From positions 4,712,001-4,776,000 of the forward strand of contig NZ_JACXSS010000001.1 in the NCBI RefSeq assembly GCF_014850955.1: DNA of 64,000 bases. The letters run 5' to 3'. Positions 9,826 through 18,229 of this stretch are shown in pieces. The DNA comes from Methylomonas albis. GTDB taxonomy: Bacteria > Pseudomonadota > Gammaproteobacteria > Methylococcales > Methylomonadaceae. A program made the position numbers and the translations under genes. Every line of letters begins with the position of its first letter. Position 1 is the stretch's first letter. Under the pieces are notes generated by a model. It made no database searches, was not told where the DNA came from, and saw only the letters and a list, made by a program, of their open reading frames with translations.

Positions 9826-10638
9826 ATGAAGCCAGGCAACGAGAATACTGACTCTCAACTTCCACTTGAAGAAAGGCGTGTTTGTCTGGATGAGAAGCGC
9901 TTTTTGCTGGACAACTCGTTCGCTAAAAAATGGTTGCCTACCCTCGTGACGCTAATGGCTGGTTTTATCGCAAGCATGTTCAGTTACGTGCAACAGCAAA
10001 GCGCGATTCAGACTACTGAGCGCGCTAGAATTGAAGCGCAAGCCAAGGAGGAAAGAGAATGGGGCTTCAAAGTCATCGAAATGTATTTCAGTAAGAGCGA
10101 GCTTTTTGATCTAACGAAAAACGCCGAGCAAGCTGCATTGAACCTTCGTGTCCTGGCTGCCGTGGCGCCTAAGGCTGTACAGGGTGTGTTAAATGCGGAG
10201 CGATCTAGAATTCCGCCTCCCAGTGGAAACGATGACTCGAATCGTTTGGACAGCTTGGCTGCCGTCGCGGGAGTCCAGGACGCATTGGCCAACGCCAAAC
10301 AATCACCACAGCCCCCAACGTCGAGCCTGAAACCATCCGACTTTACGATTTACGTTCAGTATCCCAGTGACGGGCGAGATGTGGCCGAAAAGACGCGAAG
10401 CCTGCTCCTTAGTTTTGGCTATCGGGTTCCGGGTATTGAGCAAGTTGCTAAAGTCCCCTCCCGCTTGCAAGTACGTTACTACCGTCCCGACCAACTGACC
10501 TACGCGGAGAAACTGGCGGTTGAATTGGGAAAATCGCTGAGTTTGCCAGCCGGTTCCGACAACGCAATCTTAGTGACCAGCTCCAAGCAGTTGCCGACCG
10601 GCATTTTAGAAGTATGGCTACCCTCCACAAGCAACTAA
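9826..10638 (+). CDS. Membrane-anchored protein of unknown function
   Basis: A 270-residue protein. An N-terminal charged segment is followed by one membrane helix at about residues 37-55 ('WLPTLVTLMAGFIASMFSYV'), then a helical region, then a C-terminal alpha/beta domain ('FTIYVQYPSDGRDVAEKTR ... LQVRYYRPDQ'). The C-terminal domain is reminiscent of LytR_C-like folds that measure strand pairing between two short repeats. That is an impression only. The ATG at 9826 follows GGAG at good spacing, and longer frames upstream lack a ribosome binding site. No operon partner is evident. Confidence 0.6.
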   Translation: MKPGNENTDSQLPLEERRVCLDEKRFLLDNSFAKKWLPTLVTLMAGFIASMFSYVQQQSAIQTTERARIEAQAKEEREWGFKVIEMYFSKSELFDLTKNAEQAALNLRVLAAVAPKAVQGVLNAERSRIPPPSGNDDSNRLDSLAAVAGVQDALANAKQSPQPPTSSLKPSDFTIYVQYPSDGRDVAEKTRSLLLSFGYRVPGIEQVAKVPSRLQVRYYRPDQLTYAEKLAVELGKSLSLPAGSDNAILVTSSKQLPTGILEVWLPSTSN

Positions 10639-10685
10639 TTTTGTTTGGGACGATATGATTTTTTTCCCTACAGAGGACGTTTGAT

Positions 10686-13304
10686 ATGAAACAGACGATA
10701 CGTGCTTTTATAGTAGACCGCTCTGATTGGGTGGTATTTCGCAAACCGGGTGCTGGCTATGGAAATTTAACAGCGCTCGCCATGATATTGACGGCGCTAC
10801 TGGAACCAAGCATGGCGCTGGCATCGGAAGCGCCATGCGCGCCGGGTAATTCCTCGGTTTGGGCCCCGGCGGCCAAGGACTTTCTGGGCACCTCCATCAG
10901 CACTCAGTCCCGGGTCTACTTTACCGGCGCCGAGGGGATATTGACCGAAGTGTTCTACCCCACGCTCGACAAGGTGCAGAACGTAGATCTGCAATTATTG
11001 GTCACCGACGCCCAAAAGACCTGGGGCGACGAAGAGCGCCGGCAAACCCGGCATGAAATCAATCAGGTAAACAAACGCGCCATGCTGTGGCAGGTAAGCA
11101 CTAGTGCCGACAGCGGTAAGTGGAAAATTACCAAAAAGATCTTCGCCGATCCGGGGCGCAACACGGTTATACAACGTGTTACCTTCCAAACCCTGGAACC
11201 CGGTAAAACAGTTAAGGATTACAACCTCTACCTGCTCAATAATCCGGCCATTAATAACAGCGGGGCGGGCAGCGGCAATACCAATCAATGCAGCGGCAAG
11301 CAAGGCACGGATCAAGGCGCCGATAACTCCCGCACGCTCACTGCCAACGGCCGCGTCATGCTGGCTGCGTCAGAACCCAATTCCACATCTTCGGCACTCG
11401 CCATCTCATTACCCTGGAAAGCGGTCGGCGGCACTCCCATGGTCTCCAACGGCTTTGTAGGCCGCAACGATGGCTTTACCGATCTATTTGCCGGCGCCGG
11501 CGACAAAACCATGGACTTTAACTTTGACAGTGCCTCCGGTGGCAATGTCGCGCAAATGGGCTGGATCGATTCGGGCAATAGCACGGCCAACAGCATCTCC
11601 TTTGACGTGGTACTGGCCTTCGGCAATAACGAGGCTGAAGCGATGAATACGGCCAATGCCACTCTGGGCAGCGACCTGAACACACTGGAGAAGACTTTTA
11701 CGGACGATTGGATCGCCTACAGCCAAGGTCTCAACAACCAAAAAGGCAAGGCGGACGATCAATATTATCTGGCCGTAATGGCCTTAAAAAGCATACAGGA
11801 CAAGAGCAATGGCGCCATGATCGCCGGCTCTGGCACACCGTGGGGTGAAACCAGCAGCGACAGCAACCTGGGGGGCTACCATTTGATCTGGTCGCGCGAC
11901 TTGTTCAAATTCGCCAGTGCGCTGATCGCCGCCGGCGATGCCGCTTCCGCTAACAAAGCTGTCGAGTTTTTGTTCAACACTCAGATGCAGACAGCCACCC
12001 AAGACAATCCTTATTCACGCCCGGGCCGTTTCCCGCAAAATAGTCTGGTGGACGGCAAGCCTTATTGGAATGGGTCGCAAATGGACGAGGCGGCCATGCC
12101 CATCATTCTGGCGTGGAAACTAAATCGTGTCGATCTATGGCCTAAGATCAAGCTGGCCGCGGAATTTCTGTCTCACGCGGGGCCAGGCACCGGACAGGAG
12201 CGTTGGGAGGAGATGGGCGGTTATTCACCCTCCACGATTGCCGCCGAAATCGCCGGTTTAGTCTGCGCCGCTGACTTGGCTAATGCGGCAAATGATCCGG
12301 GCGCGGCGAATTTCTATTTGCAGAAGGCCGATGAATGGCGGAATAACGTGGCGAACTGGACATTTACCAGCACCGGCTTTCATGGTAACGGCAAATATTA
12401 TATTCGCATCAATGCCAACCAAAACCCCAATGATGATGCCAATCTGACTTTTGGCAACGGCGTCGGCAGCCACGGCGAGCGTTGGATCGTCGACGGCGGT
12501 TTTCTCGAACTCGTGCGCATGGGCGTGATGAGCCCTAAGGACTGGACCATCCTTGAAACCCTGCCGGAATATGATGCCATTCTCAAACAGACTATCGCCG
12601 GAAAAGGAGACGCTTGGTTTCGCTACAACTATGACGGCTATGGCGAATATAACGATGGCCGGAATTACGACGGCAGCGGTCGAGGCCGACTATGGCCTAT
12701 CTTCACCGCCGAACGCGGGATTTATGAAATCGCCAAATCCGGTGATGGCTCTAAGGGCGAATCCTATCGCCAAGCGCTGAAGGCTTTTTCCTCGCAAGTC
12801 GGATTTATTCCTGAACAGATATGGAACAACAGTGCCAATATTACCGGCTGGCAGACCGATACGCCGGCGGCATTTACTGTCGGCACATCGACCAAATCAA
12901 TGCGTCCGCTAAGCTGGGCCATGGGCGAATACATCAACCTGATTGCGGCGATAAATCAGGGGCATAGCGACGCACCTAGCGTGGTCTGTCAGCGCTATGC
13001 CTGCGACAAGCCGCAAACAACTGTAACGTTCAAGGTCAAGGCAGACACGAAGTTTGGCGAGAATCTATATTTGGTGGGGAGCAGCCCTTTGCTGAGTAAC
13101 TGGGTGCCCACATCGGGGATCAAGCTATCGCCGGCTAACTACCCGATCTGGAGCGTGACGGTGTCATTACCTGCCGGAACACCTTTGGCGTACAAATATG
13201 TCAAACGTGACAGTAACGGCAACACGATTTGGGAAAGCGGGGACAATCGGGACTTCACCACCCCCGCCAGCGGCGAAGTCACCCGCGACGATAGCTTTCG
13301 ATGA
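10686..13304 (+). CDS. Secreted GH15 glucoamylase with C-terminal CBM20
   Basis: An 872-residue enzyme expected to release glucose from the non-reducing ends of starch or glycogen. A signal peptide ends near 'MALAS' (about residue 48). A GH15 N-terminal beta-sandwich follows ('VYFTGAEGILTEVFYPTLD'). The (alpha/alpha)6 catalytic domain has 'WSRDLFKFASALIAAGD' near 401. 'QERWEEMGGYSPSTIAAEI' near 503 holds the likely general acid Glu, and 'SMRPLSWAMGEYINL' near 738 holds the likely base Glu. Residues about 778-872 form a CBM20 starch-binding module ('NLYLVGSSPLLSNW', 'IWESGDNRDF'). Export plus CBM20 point to extracellular or periplasmic polymeric glucan rather than internal glycogen. The start follows GAGGACGTTTGAT. 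Confidence 0.88.
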   Translation: MKQTIRAFIVDRSDWVVFRKPGAGYGNLTALAMILTALLEPSMALASEAPCAPGNSSVWAPAAKDFLGTSISTQSRVYFTGAEGILTEVFYPTLDKVQNVDLQLLVTDAQKTWGDEERRQTRHEINQVNKRAMLWQVSTSADSGKWKITKKIFADPGRNTVIQRVTFQTLEPGKTVKDYNLYLLNNPAINNSGAGSGNTNQCSGKQGTDQGADNSRTLTANGRVMLAASEPNSTSSALAISLPWKAVGGTPMVSNGFVGRNDGFTDLFAGAGDKTMDFNFDSASGGNVAQMGWIDSGNSTANSISFDVVLAFGNNEAEAMNTANATLGSDLNTLEKTFTDDWIAYSQGLNNQKGKADDQYYLAVMALKSIQDKSNGAMIAGSGTPWGETSSDSNLGGYHLIWSRDLFKFASALIAAGDAASANKAVEFLFNTQMQTATQDNPYSRPGRFPQNSLVDGKPYWNGSQMDEAAMPIILAWKLNRVDLWPKIKLAAEFLSHAGPGTGQERWEEMGGYSPSTIAAEIAGLVCAADLANAANDPGAANFYLQKADEWRNNVANWTFTSTGFHGNGKYYIRINANQNPNDDANLTFGNGVGSHGERWIVDGGFLELVRMGVMSPKDWTILETLPEYDAILKQTIAGKGDAWFRYNYDGYGEYNDGRNYDGSGRGRLWPIFTAERGIYEIAKSGDGSKGESYRQALKAFSSQVGFIPEQIWNNSANITGWQTDTPAAFTVGTSTKSMRPLSWAMGEYINLIAAINQGHSDAPSVVCQRYACDKPQTTVTFKVKADTKFGENLYLVGSSPLLSNWVPTSGIKLSPANYPIWSVTVSLPAGTPLAYKYVKRDSNGNTIWESGDNRDFTTPASGEVTRDDSFR

Positions 13305-13732
13305 TTTTCCCGGTCCGGCGGAGTACTGCTTGGAACGGTTGCCTAGGAAACCCAGATTGGGTTAACACCTGGCATATAGGAGACTTGTAATAACCGACAC
13401 GTCGAACACACGGTGAATTCTGTCGTATGTTGCTTGATCCAAGCGTAATTCACCGTTGCTCCTTGGCAAAGTTCCTACAGGGCACGACCAATAGATCTAG
13501 CCTCGCTAAAAGTAGGCGCAGGGTGTGGCACCAATCGCGAACGATGCGGTGCATGTTGTTTACGGCATCCTACCGGCTGTTCGCCAGCTTGTCCGCAGTC
13601 GAAGGATCTATAAGCGAGCGTCATGCCTCGAGAGGCTTACCCACGGCGAGCGGCGCTTCGGTGTTTTGGTATCGTCACAAAGCTTTTTACCTTGCGAGCA
13701 AGCCTGCTGAACCTTACGAATTAACCTTCAAG
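13305..13732. other. Non-coding stretch ending in a partial tandem repeat unit
   Basis: Between the glucoamylase stop and the first full repeat unit. An open frame at 13427-13795 exists, but it runs into the 148-bp repeats, has no domain and no ribosome binding site, and looks like a chance frame. From about 13655 the sequence is a partial, diverged copy of the repeat unit. Confidence 0.5.
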
Positions 13733-13872
13733 CCTGGCGGGCAATGCAAACTCATCCGCCCGACCGGCAAAACACCTCGCGCGCAACGCATTTAAGCTCG
13801 CGCACGAGTCTTTTTGCTATCGCCGCAAAGCATTTTGCCTTGCGAGCAAGCCTACCGAGCTTTGCGAATTAA

Positions 13873-13880
13873 CCTAAACG
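13873..13880. repeat. Left target-site duplication of the IS256-family element
   Basis: CCTAAACG here is repeated at 15215-15222 on the other side of the element. Eight bases is normal for IS256-family insertion. Confidence 0.85.
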
Positions 13881-15214
13881 GAGGGTGTAAGAATTTTTGT
13901 GTAAACGGCCATGAGGTAGGAAACTACCGATCCTGATGAGGATGAAAAAATGACCGTATCACCCAAAGCCATTCCTGATGAATTACTCGATGCCTTAATG
14001 TCGAACTATCAAACACCCGAAGACCTGATCGGTGCCAATGGACTGTTAAAGCAGTTGACCAAAGCCATTGTCGAACGCGCCCTGGAAGCGGAAATGACCG
14101 CGCATTTGGGCCACGGCAAGCATGAGGCGGTGACCAACGCCAATAGCAATGCCCGTAACGGCAAGAGCCGGAAAACGCTCAAAGGCGACTTCGGCGACTT
14201 ACCCATCGAGATTCCCCGTGACCGTCATGGCGAATTCGAACCCCAGATTATCGCCAAGCATCAACGGCGCTGGACGGGCTTCGACGACAAGATCATCTCG
14301 TTGTACGCCCGCGGCCTGACGGTACGGGAAATCCAGGCCCATCTATTGGAGATCTATCACACGGAGGTGTCGCCCACCTTGATTTCCTCGGTGACCGACG
14401 CGGTCCTTGAGGAGGTGAGCGCCTGGCAAACCCGTCCGCTGGATCCGATTTACCCCATCGTCTACCTCGACTGCCTACACACCAAAGTGCGGGACAGTGG
14501 CAGTGTGCGGATCAAGGCGGTCTATCTGGCTATTGGTGTCAATCTGGACGGACACAAAGAGGTGCTGGGGCTGTGGATTGCCCAAAGCGAAGGCGCCAAA
14601 TTTTGGCTGCAAGTGGTCACCGAGCTCAAGAACCGTGGCGTCAACGACGTTTTTATCGCCTGTGTCGACGGTCTAAAGGGGTTTCCGGAAGCGATCGAAA
14701 CCGTGTTTCCCAAAGCCACTGTGCAGTTGTGCATCGTGCACTTGGTCCGTAACAGCCTTAACTACGTCAGCTACAAAAGGCGCCAGTCGGTCGCCGACGA
14801 CCTCAAGCGTATCTATCAAGCCGCTACCGTCAGGGAAGCCGAACAAAAACTGGCCGAATTCGAGGCCAACTGGCACGAAGCCTATCCCACCATTGCCCCG
14901 ATCTGGCGACGAAACTGGGACCGTATCATCCCGTTTTTCGACTATCCGCCCGAGATTCGCAAGGTGATCTACACCACTAATACCATCGAATCGGTGAACC
15001 GAAGCCTGAGAAAAATCATAAAAAATCGCGCGATCTTCCCCAGCGATGACGCATTACCCAAGTTGCTCTATCTGGCATTGAAGAATATCAGCCAAAAGTG
15101 GACCATGCCCGTCTATGACTGGAAAGCCGCATTAAACCGGTTTAGTATTCAGTTCGAAGACCGAATCCCTAACCGATAACTTAAACCCGTTTACACAAAA
15201 TTCGGGATGCCCCC
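13881..15214 (+). mobile_element. IS256-family insertion sequence, complete
   Basis: A 1334-bp element with 28-bp imperfect terminal inverted repeats (13881-13908 and 15187-15214; 20 of 28 positions match, including the inner GTGTAAACGG). An 8-bp direct repeat, CCTAAACG, flanks it. It carries one intact transposase gene and sits inside the 148-bp repeat array. The intact gene and perfect target duplication suggest recent transposition. Confidence 0.92.
13950..15179 (+). CDS. IS256-family transposase
   Basis: A 409-residue DDE transposase (mutator type). The catalytic triad is readable: Asp174 in 'YLDCLHTKV', Asp240 in 'VDGLKGFPEAI' and Glu347 in 'NTIESVNRSLRK', with the family signature 'CIVHLVRNSLNYV' between the second Asp and the Glu. 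Length and order are typical, and there is no frameshift or stop. It is the only gene of the element at 13881-15214. Confidence 0.95.
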   Translation: MTVSPKAIPDELLDALMSNYQTPEDLIGANGLLKQLTKAIVERALEAEMTAHLGHGKHEAVTNANSNARNGKSRKTLKGDFGDLPIEIPRDRHGEFEPQIIAKHQRRWTGFDDKIISLYARGLTVREIQAHLLEIYHTEVSPTLISSVTDAVLEEVSAWQTRPLDPIYPIVYLDCLHTKVRDSGSVRIKAVYLAIGVNLDGHKEVLGLWIAQSEGAKFWLQVVTELKNRGVNDVFIACVDGLKGFPEAIETVFPKATVQLCIVHLVRNSLNYVSYKRRQSVADDLKRIYQAATVREAEQKLAEFEANWHEAYPTIAPIWRRNWDRIIPFFDYPPEIRKVIYTTNTIESVNRSLRKIIKNRAIFPSDDALPKLLYLALKNISQKWTMPVYDWKAALNRFSIQFEDRIPNR

Positions 15215-15222
15215 CCTAAACG
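15215..15222. repeat. Right target-site duplication of the IS256-family element
   Basis: CCTAAACG, identical to 13873-13880; it is followed directly by the start of the second 148-bp unit. Confidence 0.85.
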
Positions 15223-15509
15223 CCTGGCGGGCAATGCAAATTCATCCGCCCGACCGGCAAAACACCTCGCGCGCAACCCATTTAAGCTCGCGCACGAGTC
15301 TTTTTGCTATCGTCGCAAAGCTTTTTGCCTTGCGAGCAAGCCTACCCAGCTTTGCGAATTAACCTAAAAGCCTGGCGGACAATGCAAATTCATCCGCCCG
15401 ACCGGCAAAACACCTCGCGCGTAATGCATTTAAGGTCGTGCATGCGGTCATTTGCTATCGTCGCAAAGCTTTTTACGTTGCCCGCATGCCTACAAAGCCA
15501 TATGGCAAC

Positions 15510-15820
15510 GCGTTTTGGTTTGCGTCCAAGCGAGCGAAGCTTTGGTGAATCGTACAATGCGATTCGTGCGGGGTTTCAAGGCCTGCGGTTGAGGGGAGAA
15601 TCCATATCCTCCCGCAGAAACTCAGGCCCGGCGCTGTCCAACTGTCCCGGAATTGCCTGTAATCGATCAATGTATTGTTGGCAGACTTACGTGGCTATCG
15701 GCCAACTCCAGCCGTTCGAGCCTTGCCAAAGCTAACCTTAAAATATGTCTAAGCAGACTTTCAAAATTCACTATCGTTAACCAATTTGAATTCAAATCCA
15801 GTATTGCATTCTACGAGAAT
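15510..15820. other. Gene-free stretch before parDE
   Basis: About 300 bases after the last recognisable repeat. It holds no supported gene. Open frames cross from the repeats and have no ribosome binding site. Confidence 0.4.
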
Positions 15821-15823
15821 ATC

Positions 15824-15840
15824 GTATGATAATTTCATAC
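15824..15840. promoter_or_regulatory. Candidate ParD operator palindrome
   Basis: GTATGATAATTTCATAC has 6-bp arms (GTATGA/TCATAC) and ends 22 bases before the parD start. RHH antitoxins such as ParD usually repress their own operon by binding such palindromes; the assignment is by position and symmetry only. Confidence 0.5.
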
Positions 15841-15862
15841 AAAAATGATTCGAGGTAAGCTC

Positions 15863-16117
15863 ATGGCCATGCAACGTAAAACGATTACCCTTACTGATAA
15901 ATTGGAAAGCTGGGTAAAAATCCAAGTTGATTCTGGTAAATTTGGTAACGACAGTGAATACTTTCGTGATTTGGTGCGCCGGGATCAGGAAAGACAAGAA
16001 GCAGAAACCCGTCTCCGCAATTTCTTGGATGATGCCGAAGCCAGTGGCTTTAGTGAACGGAATCCTCAAGAAATTTGGGCTGCTGCGGAAGCTTCGAGCC
16101 CTGTAAATAATGGCTAA
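15863..16117 (+). CDS. parD: ParD-type antitoxin
   Basis: An 84-residue protein with an N-terminal ribbon-helix-helix segment ('KTITLTDKLESWVKIQVDSGKFGNDSEYFRDLVRRDQERQ' spans about residues 4-43). A C-terminal part follows that should wrap the toxin. The ATG at 15863 follows GAGGTAA at 5-base spacing; the ATG at 15869 is an alternative. The stop overlaps the start of the toxin gene by 8 bases, the usual TA arrangement. Confidence 0.85.
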   Translation: MAMQRKTITLTDKLESWVKIQVDSGKFGNDSEYFRDLVRRDQERQEAETRLRNFLDDAEASGFSERNPQEIWAAAEASSPVNNG

Positions 16118-16403
16118 TTACCGCTTATCCAAACGCGCGGAAAAAGATGTCACAAATATTGCGCTCTACACCATCCAAAATTTCGGGGTAAAGCAAGCAA
16201 GGCTATATCGGGATGGGTTATTTAAGACTTTTGAAATGATTTCCGATTTCCCCTTAATAGGAAGCGACCAAGACCATATCAAGCCAAAAGCAAGGAGGTT
16301 TGTATATGAATCGCACAGCATATACTATCTGGTCAATGGCAATGAAATTTTGATGCTCCGAATATTCGGTCCGGGGGAAGATCCATTGCGTCACTTGACT
16401 TAG
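16110..16403 (+). CDS. parE: ParE-type toxin
   Basis: A 97-residue RelE/ParE-fold toxin. ParE toxins typically poison DNA gyrase, unlike the RelE mRNA interferases. Family features are the opening 'YRLSKRAEKDVTNIALYT', 'PLIGSDQDHIKPKARRFVYESHSIYYLV' (about 50-77) and the ending 'ILMLRIFGPGEDPLRHL'. The last is unusual in being GEDPLRHL where many ParE have D.xxHL. Full length with no disruption, so the pair is probably active. Confidence 0.85.
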   Translation: MANYRLSKRAEKDVTNIALYTIQNFGVKQARLYRDGLFKTFEMISDFPLIGSDQDHIKPKARRFVYESHSIYYLVNGNEILMLRIFGPGEDPLRHLT

Positions 16404-16562
16404 CTTGCTTTCGGTTACCGACTCGCAAGAAAAGCCAAAGCTAATTTTATGACTCTCTAACTTATAGGGCTTTCATTTTTTCAATGCAGAGTAATTTCAA
16501 TATATGGATCAAAAGAGGTTTGGACAAATCAGGTTCATAGCTTGCGCCTTAAATGGTTTGTT

Positions 16563-16916
16563 ATGAGAAAAGTGCCTGATTTAAGAGAGACAATTATCCC
16601 TCCAGATGAAGTTATTCAAGCCGGTAAAGACGGTAATTTGATTCTATTCATCGGCGCTGGTGTTTCTCGTTTATTGGGCTTACCTTCTTGGCAAGGATTA
16701 GCCAACTGCATTCTCGAAGACTTGAGACAACATGCCTTTCTGAATTATTCAGAAGTCGAACAACTACAAACACTAGACCCGAAAAAGCAACTTTCAATTG
16801 CGACATTGATTGCCGAGCAAAACGGTTACCCTTTGAACGTTGCTAAGCATCTAACTGGCAAAACTGAAGGCGACAGCATCTATAAAGCTATCAATGATAT
16901 CTGTGGGCGCAAATGA
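16563..16916 (+). pseudogene. SIR2-like domain gene, 3' truncated
   Basis: Codes for 117 residues. The segment 'NLILFIGAGVSRLLGLPSWQGLA' (about 28-50) is the NAD-binding GAGxS motif of SIR2-like domains, as found in many bacterial defence proteins that deplete NAD. A complete gene would run several hundred codons further. Here homology stops near base 16895, where an IS66 transposase remnant begins in another frame, and the reading frame then closes at 16914-16916. The catalytic region and any sensor domain are missing, so this is a dead gene. The start at 16563 was chosen over a longer frame from 16542. Confidence 0.75.
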
Positions 16917-17659
16917 CCGGTTCCGGGCCGCCTATCCGCCTGTTCAGCTACACGCCGGGGCGTTGGGGTGCGCACGCGCAACCGCTGTACGAAGGCATCA
17001 AACTCGGCGCAGTACTGATGAGCGATGGCTATGAGGTGTATAACGCTATTGCGGCGGTGCGCGGTGCCATTCACCTCGGCTGCTGGGCGCATGCGCGCCG
17101 TTACTTTGTCGAAGCCGAAACGGTCATCCCCATAGCCGCGCGTGGACCGGAATCACTGGCGACTCAGTTTATTGCAGCGATCGGCGAACTGTATGCCCTT
17201 GAAGCCAAGGCCAAAGACTTGAGCGTCGAACAGCGTGGGCAACAACGACAATTGTTAAGTCAACCGGTATTGGCTAAGATCGAAGGTTTGCTAGTAGAGC
17301 ATCTGCATGGGGTCACTCCCGGCAGTTTGCTGGGCAAGGCCTTGCATTATCTGTCGTCGCAATGGCCGAAACTGAACCGCTTTGTCGAGAACGGCGCCTG
17401 GCCCATCGATAACAACCTCTGCGAGAACGCCATACGCCCGTTTGTGGTCGGTCGCCGCAACGGGTTGTTCTGCGACACGGTGGCCGGTGCCCAAGCCAGC
17501 GCCAATCTCTACTCGCTGATTGAGACCTGCAAAGCCAACCGCATCGAACCTTACATCTATTTAGCGGCATTGTTCCGCCAGTTGCCTCTGGCCAAAACCG
17601 TCGAAGACTTCGAGGCATTGCTGCCCTGGCAACTCGTCGAGCCAAAAATTGAACAATAA
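16898..17659 (+). pseudogene. tnpC: IS66 transposase TnpC, 5' truncated
   Basis: About 253 codons of the C-terminal part of an IS66 transposase. Reading starts within 'YLWAQMTGSGPP', typical of the middle of TnpC. It continues with 'LMSDGYEVYNA' (second catalytic Asp region), 'HLGCWAHARRYF', and 'NNLCENAIRPFVVGRRNGLF' (catalytic Glu region). A stop codon lies directly upstream of the homology. The N-terminal half is absent, so it cannot be an active transposase by itself. Confidence 0.85.
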
Positions 17660-17711
17660 GCTGCTACAAGTCCGCTCTGAAAATCAATGGCGTGGTTTAA
17701 AGGGCGCATAC
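16898..17711 (+). mobile_element. IS66-family remnant (right part only)
   Basis: Contains the 3' part of an IS66 tnpC gene and ends near 17711 with AGGGCGCATAC, close to the GGGCGCTTAC-type ends of IS66 elements. The left part of the element, including tnpA and tnpB, is missing. It links a truncated SIR2 gene on its left to a truncated DUF998-like gene on its right, so a deletion or recombination took place after insertion. Confidence 0.75.
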
Positions 17712-18229
17712 CTATAACCCGCCAAACTGGGGATGGTTAGCAATACCAAGCCTAACAGCACCAATACACCGGAAATCTTCAGCGGCACCACCATACGGGC
17801 GCTAGGAATCCGGTCAAAAAGAAGTAATCTAAAACCACCTCCCAGATATTCAAACGTACCGAACAGATTATGAATTTGCTGGCGCCAAGAGCCAATCAGC
17901 GGAGAGCCTGGATCGCACGGAAAAACCGCACCGAATACATAAGCCACGCCCACTCAGGAAAATGCCAGTAAACCCTGCCGTAGTTGAGGATGTATTTTGA
18001 ATGCCCGCTAATGACAAGTAAGCGCAAGCCACTGCAAACCCACCGGTAGAAAAATCCCGAAATTGACTTCGTCCGCCAAGGGCGAACCAAATGCACCCAA
18101 TTCACTAATAGCCTGGCGCACTGCGTCATAGTTGCTCAGGACTTGGATATAGTGCCAATTACCCCAAGCCAACAGACCCGCTGAAACCAACCCCAGCCAT
18201 CCGGCGTGGCTACAAGGATGCGAATTCAT
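17712..18229 (-). pseudogene. DUF998-like membrane protein, copy 1, disrupted
   Basis: The 5' part ('AGWLGLVSAGLLAWGNWHY', 'VLSNYDAVRQAISELGAFGSPLADEVNFG') and the 3' part ('VFPCDPGSPLIGSW', 'VVPLKISGVLVLLGLVLLTIPSLAGYR') lie in different frames, with extra stops between them. The 3' end is cut by the IS66 remnant. DUF998 members are multi-helix membrane proteins with the NYDxxRxxISELG signature. It starts just inside the 3' end of the kinase gene, implying an original kinase-DUF998 operon. A second copy lies at 22479-23113. Confidence 0.75.

Larger units (their letters stand above)
13733..15510. repeat. 148-bp tandem repeat array split by an IS element
   Basis: Units begin with CCTGGCGG at 13733, 15223 and 15371. 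Removing the insertion sequence places the second unit exactly 148 bases after the first (13881 minus 13733), and the third starts 148 bases after the second. Units share a hairpin-prone start (GGCGGGCAATGC... CATCCGCCC), the block CCGACCGGCAAAACACCTCG, and GCGAGCAAGCC near the end. The last unit decays after about 15480 and a partial unit precedes 13733. No open frame is conserved across units. Confidence 0.85.

Noticed and set aside
13427..13795. Open frame of 122 codons ahead of the IS element
   Set aside because: It runs into the 148-bp repeats, has no ribosome binding site or domain, and other repeat units do not keep the frame.
13733..15510. Integron attC-like cassette array
   Set aside because: The units do not show the RYYYAAC and GTTRRRY core sites at their ends, and no integrase or cassette genes are present.
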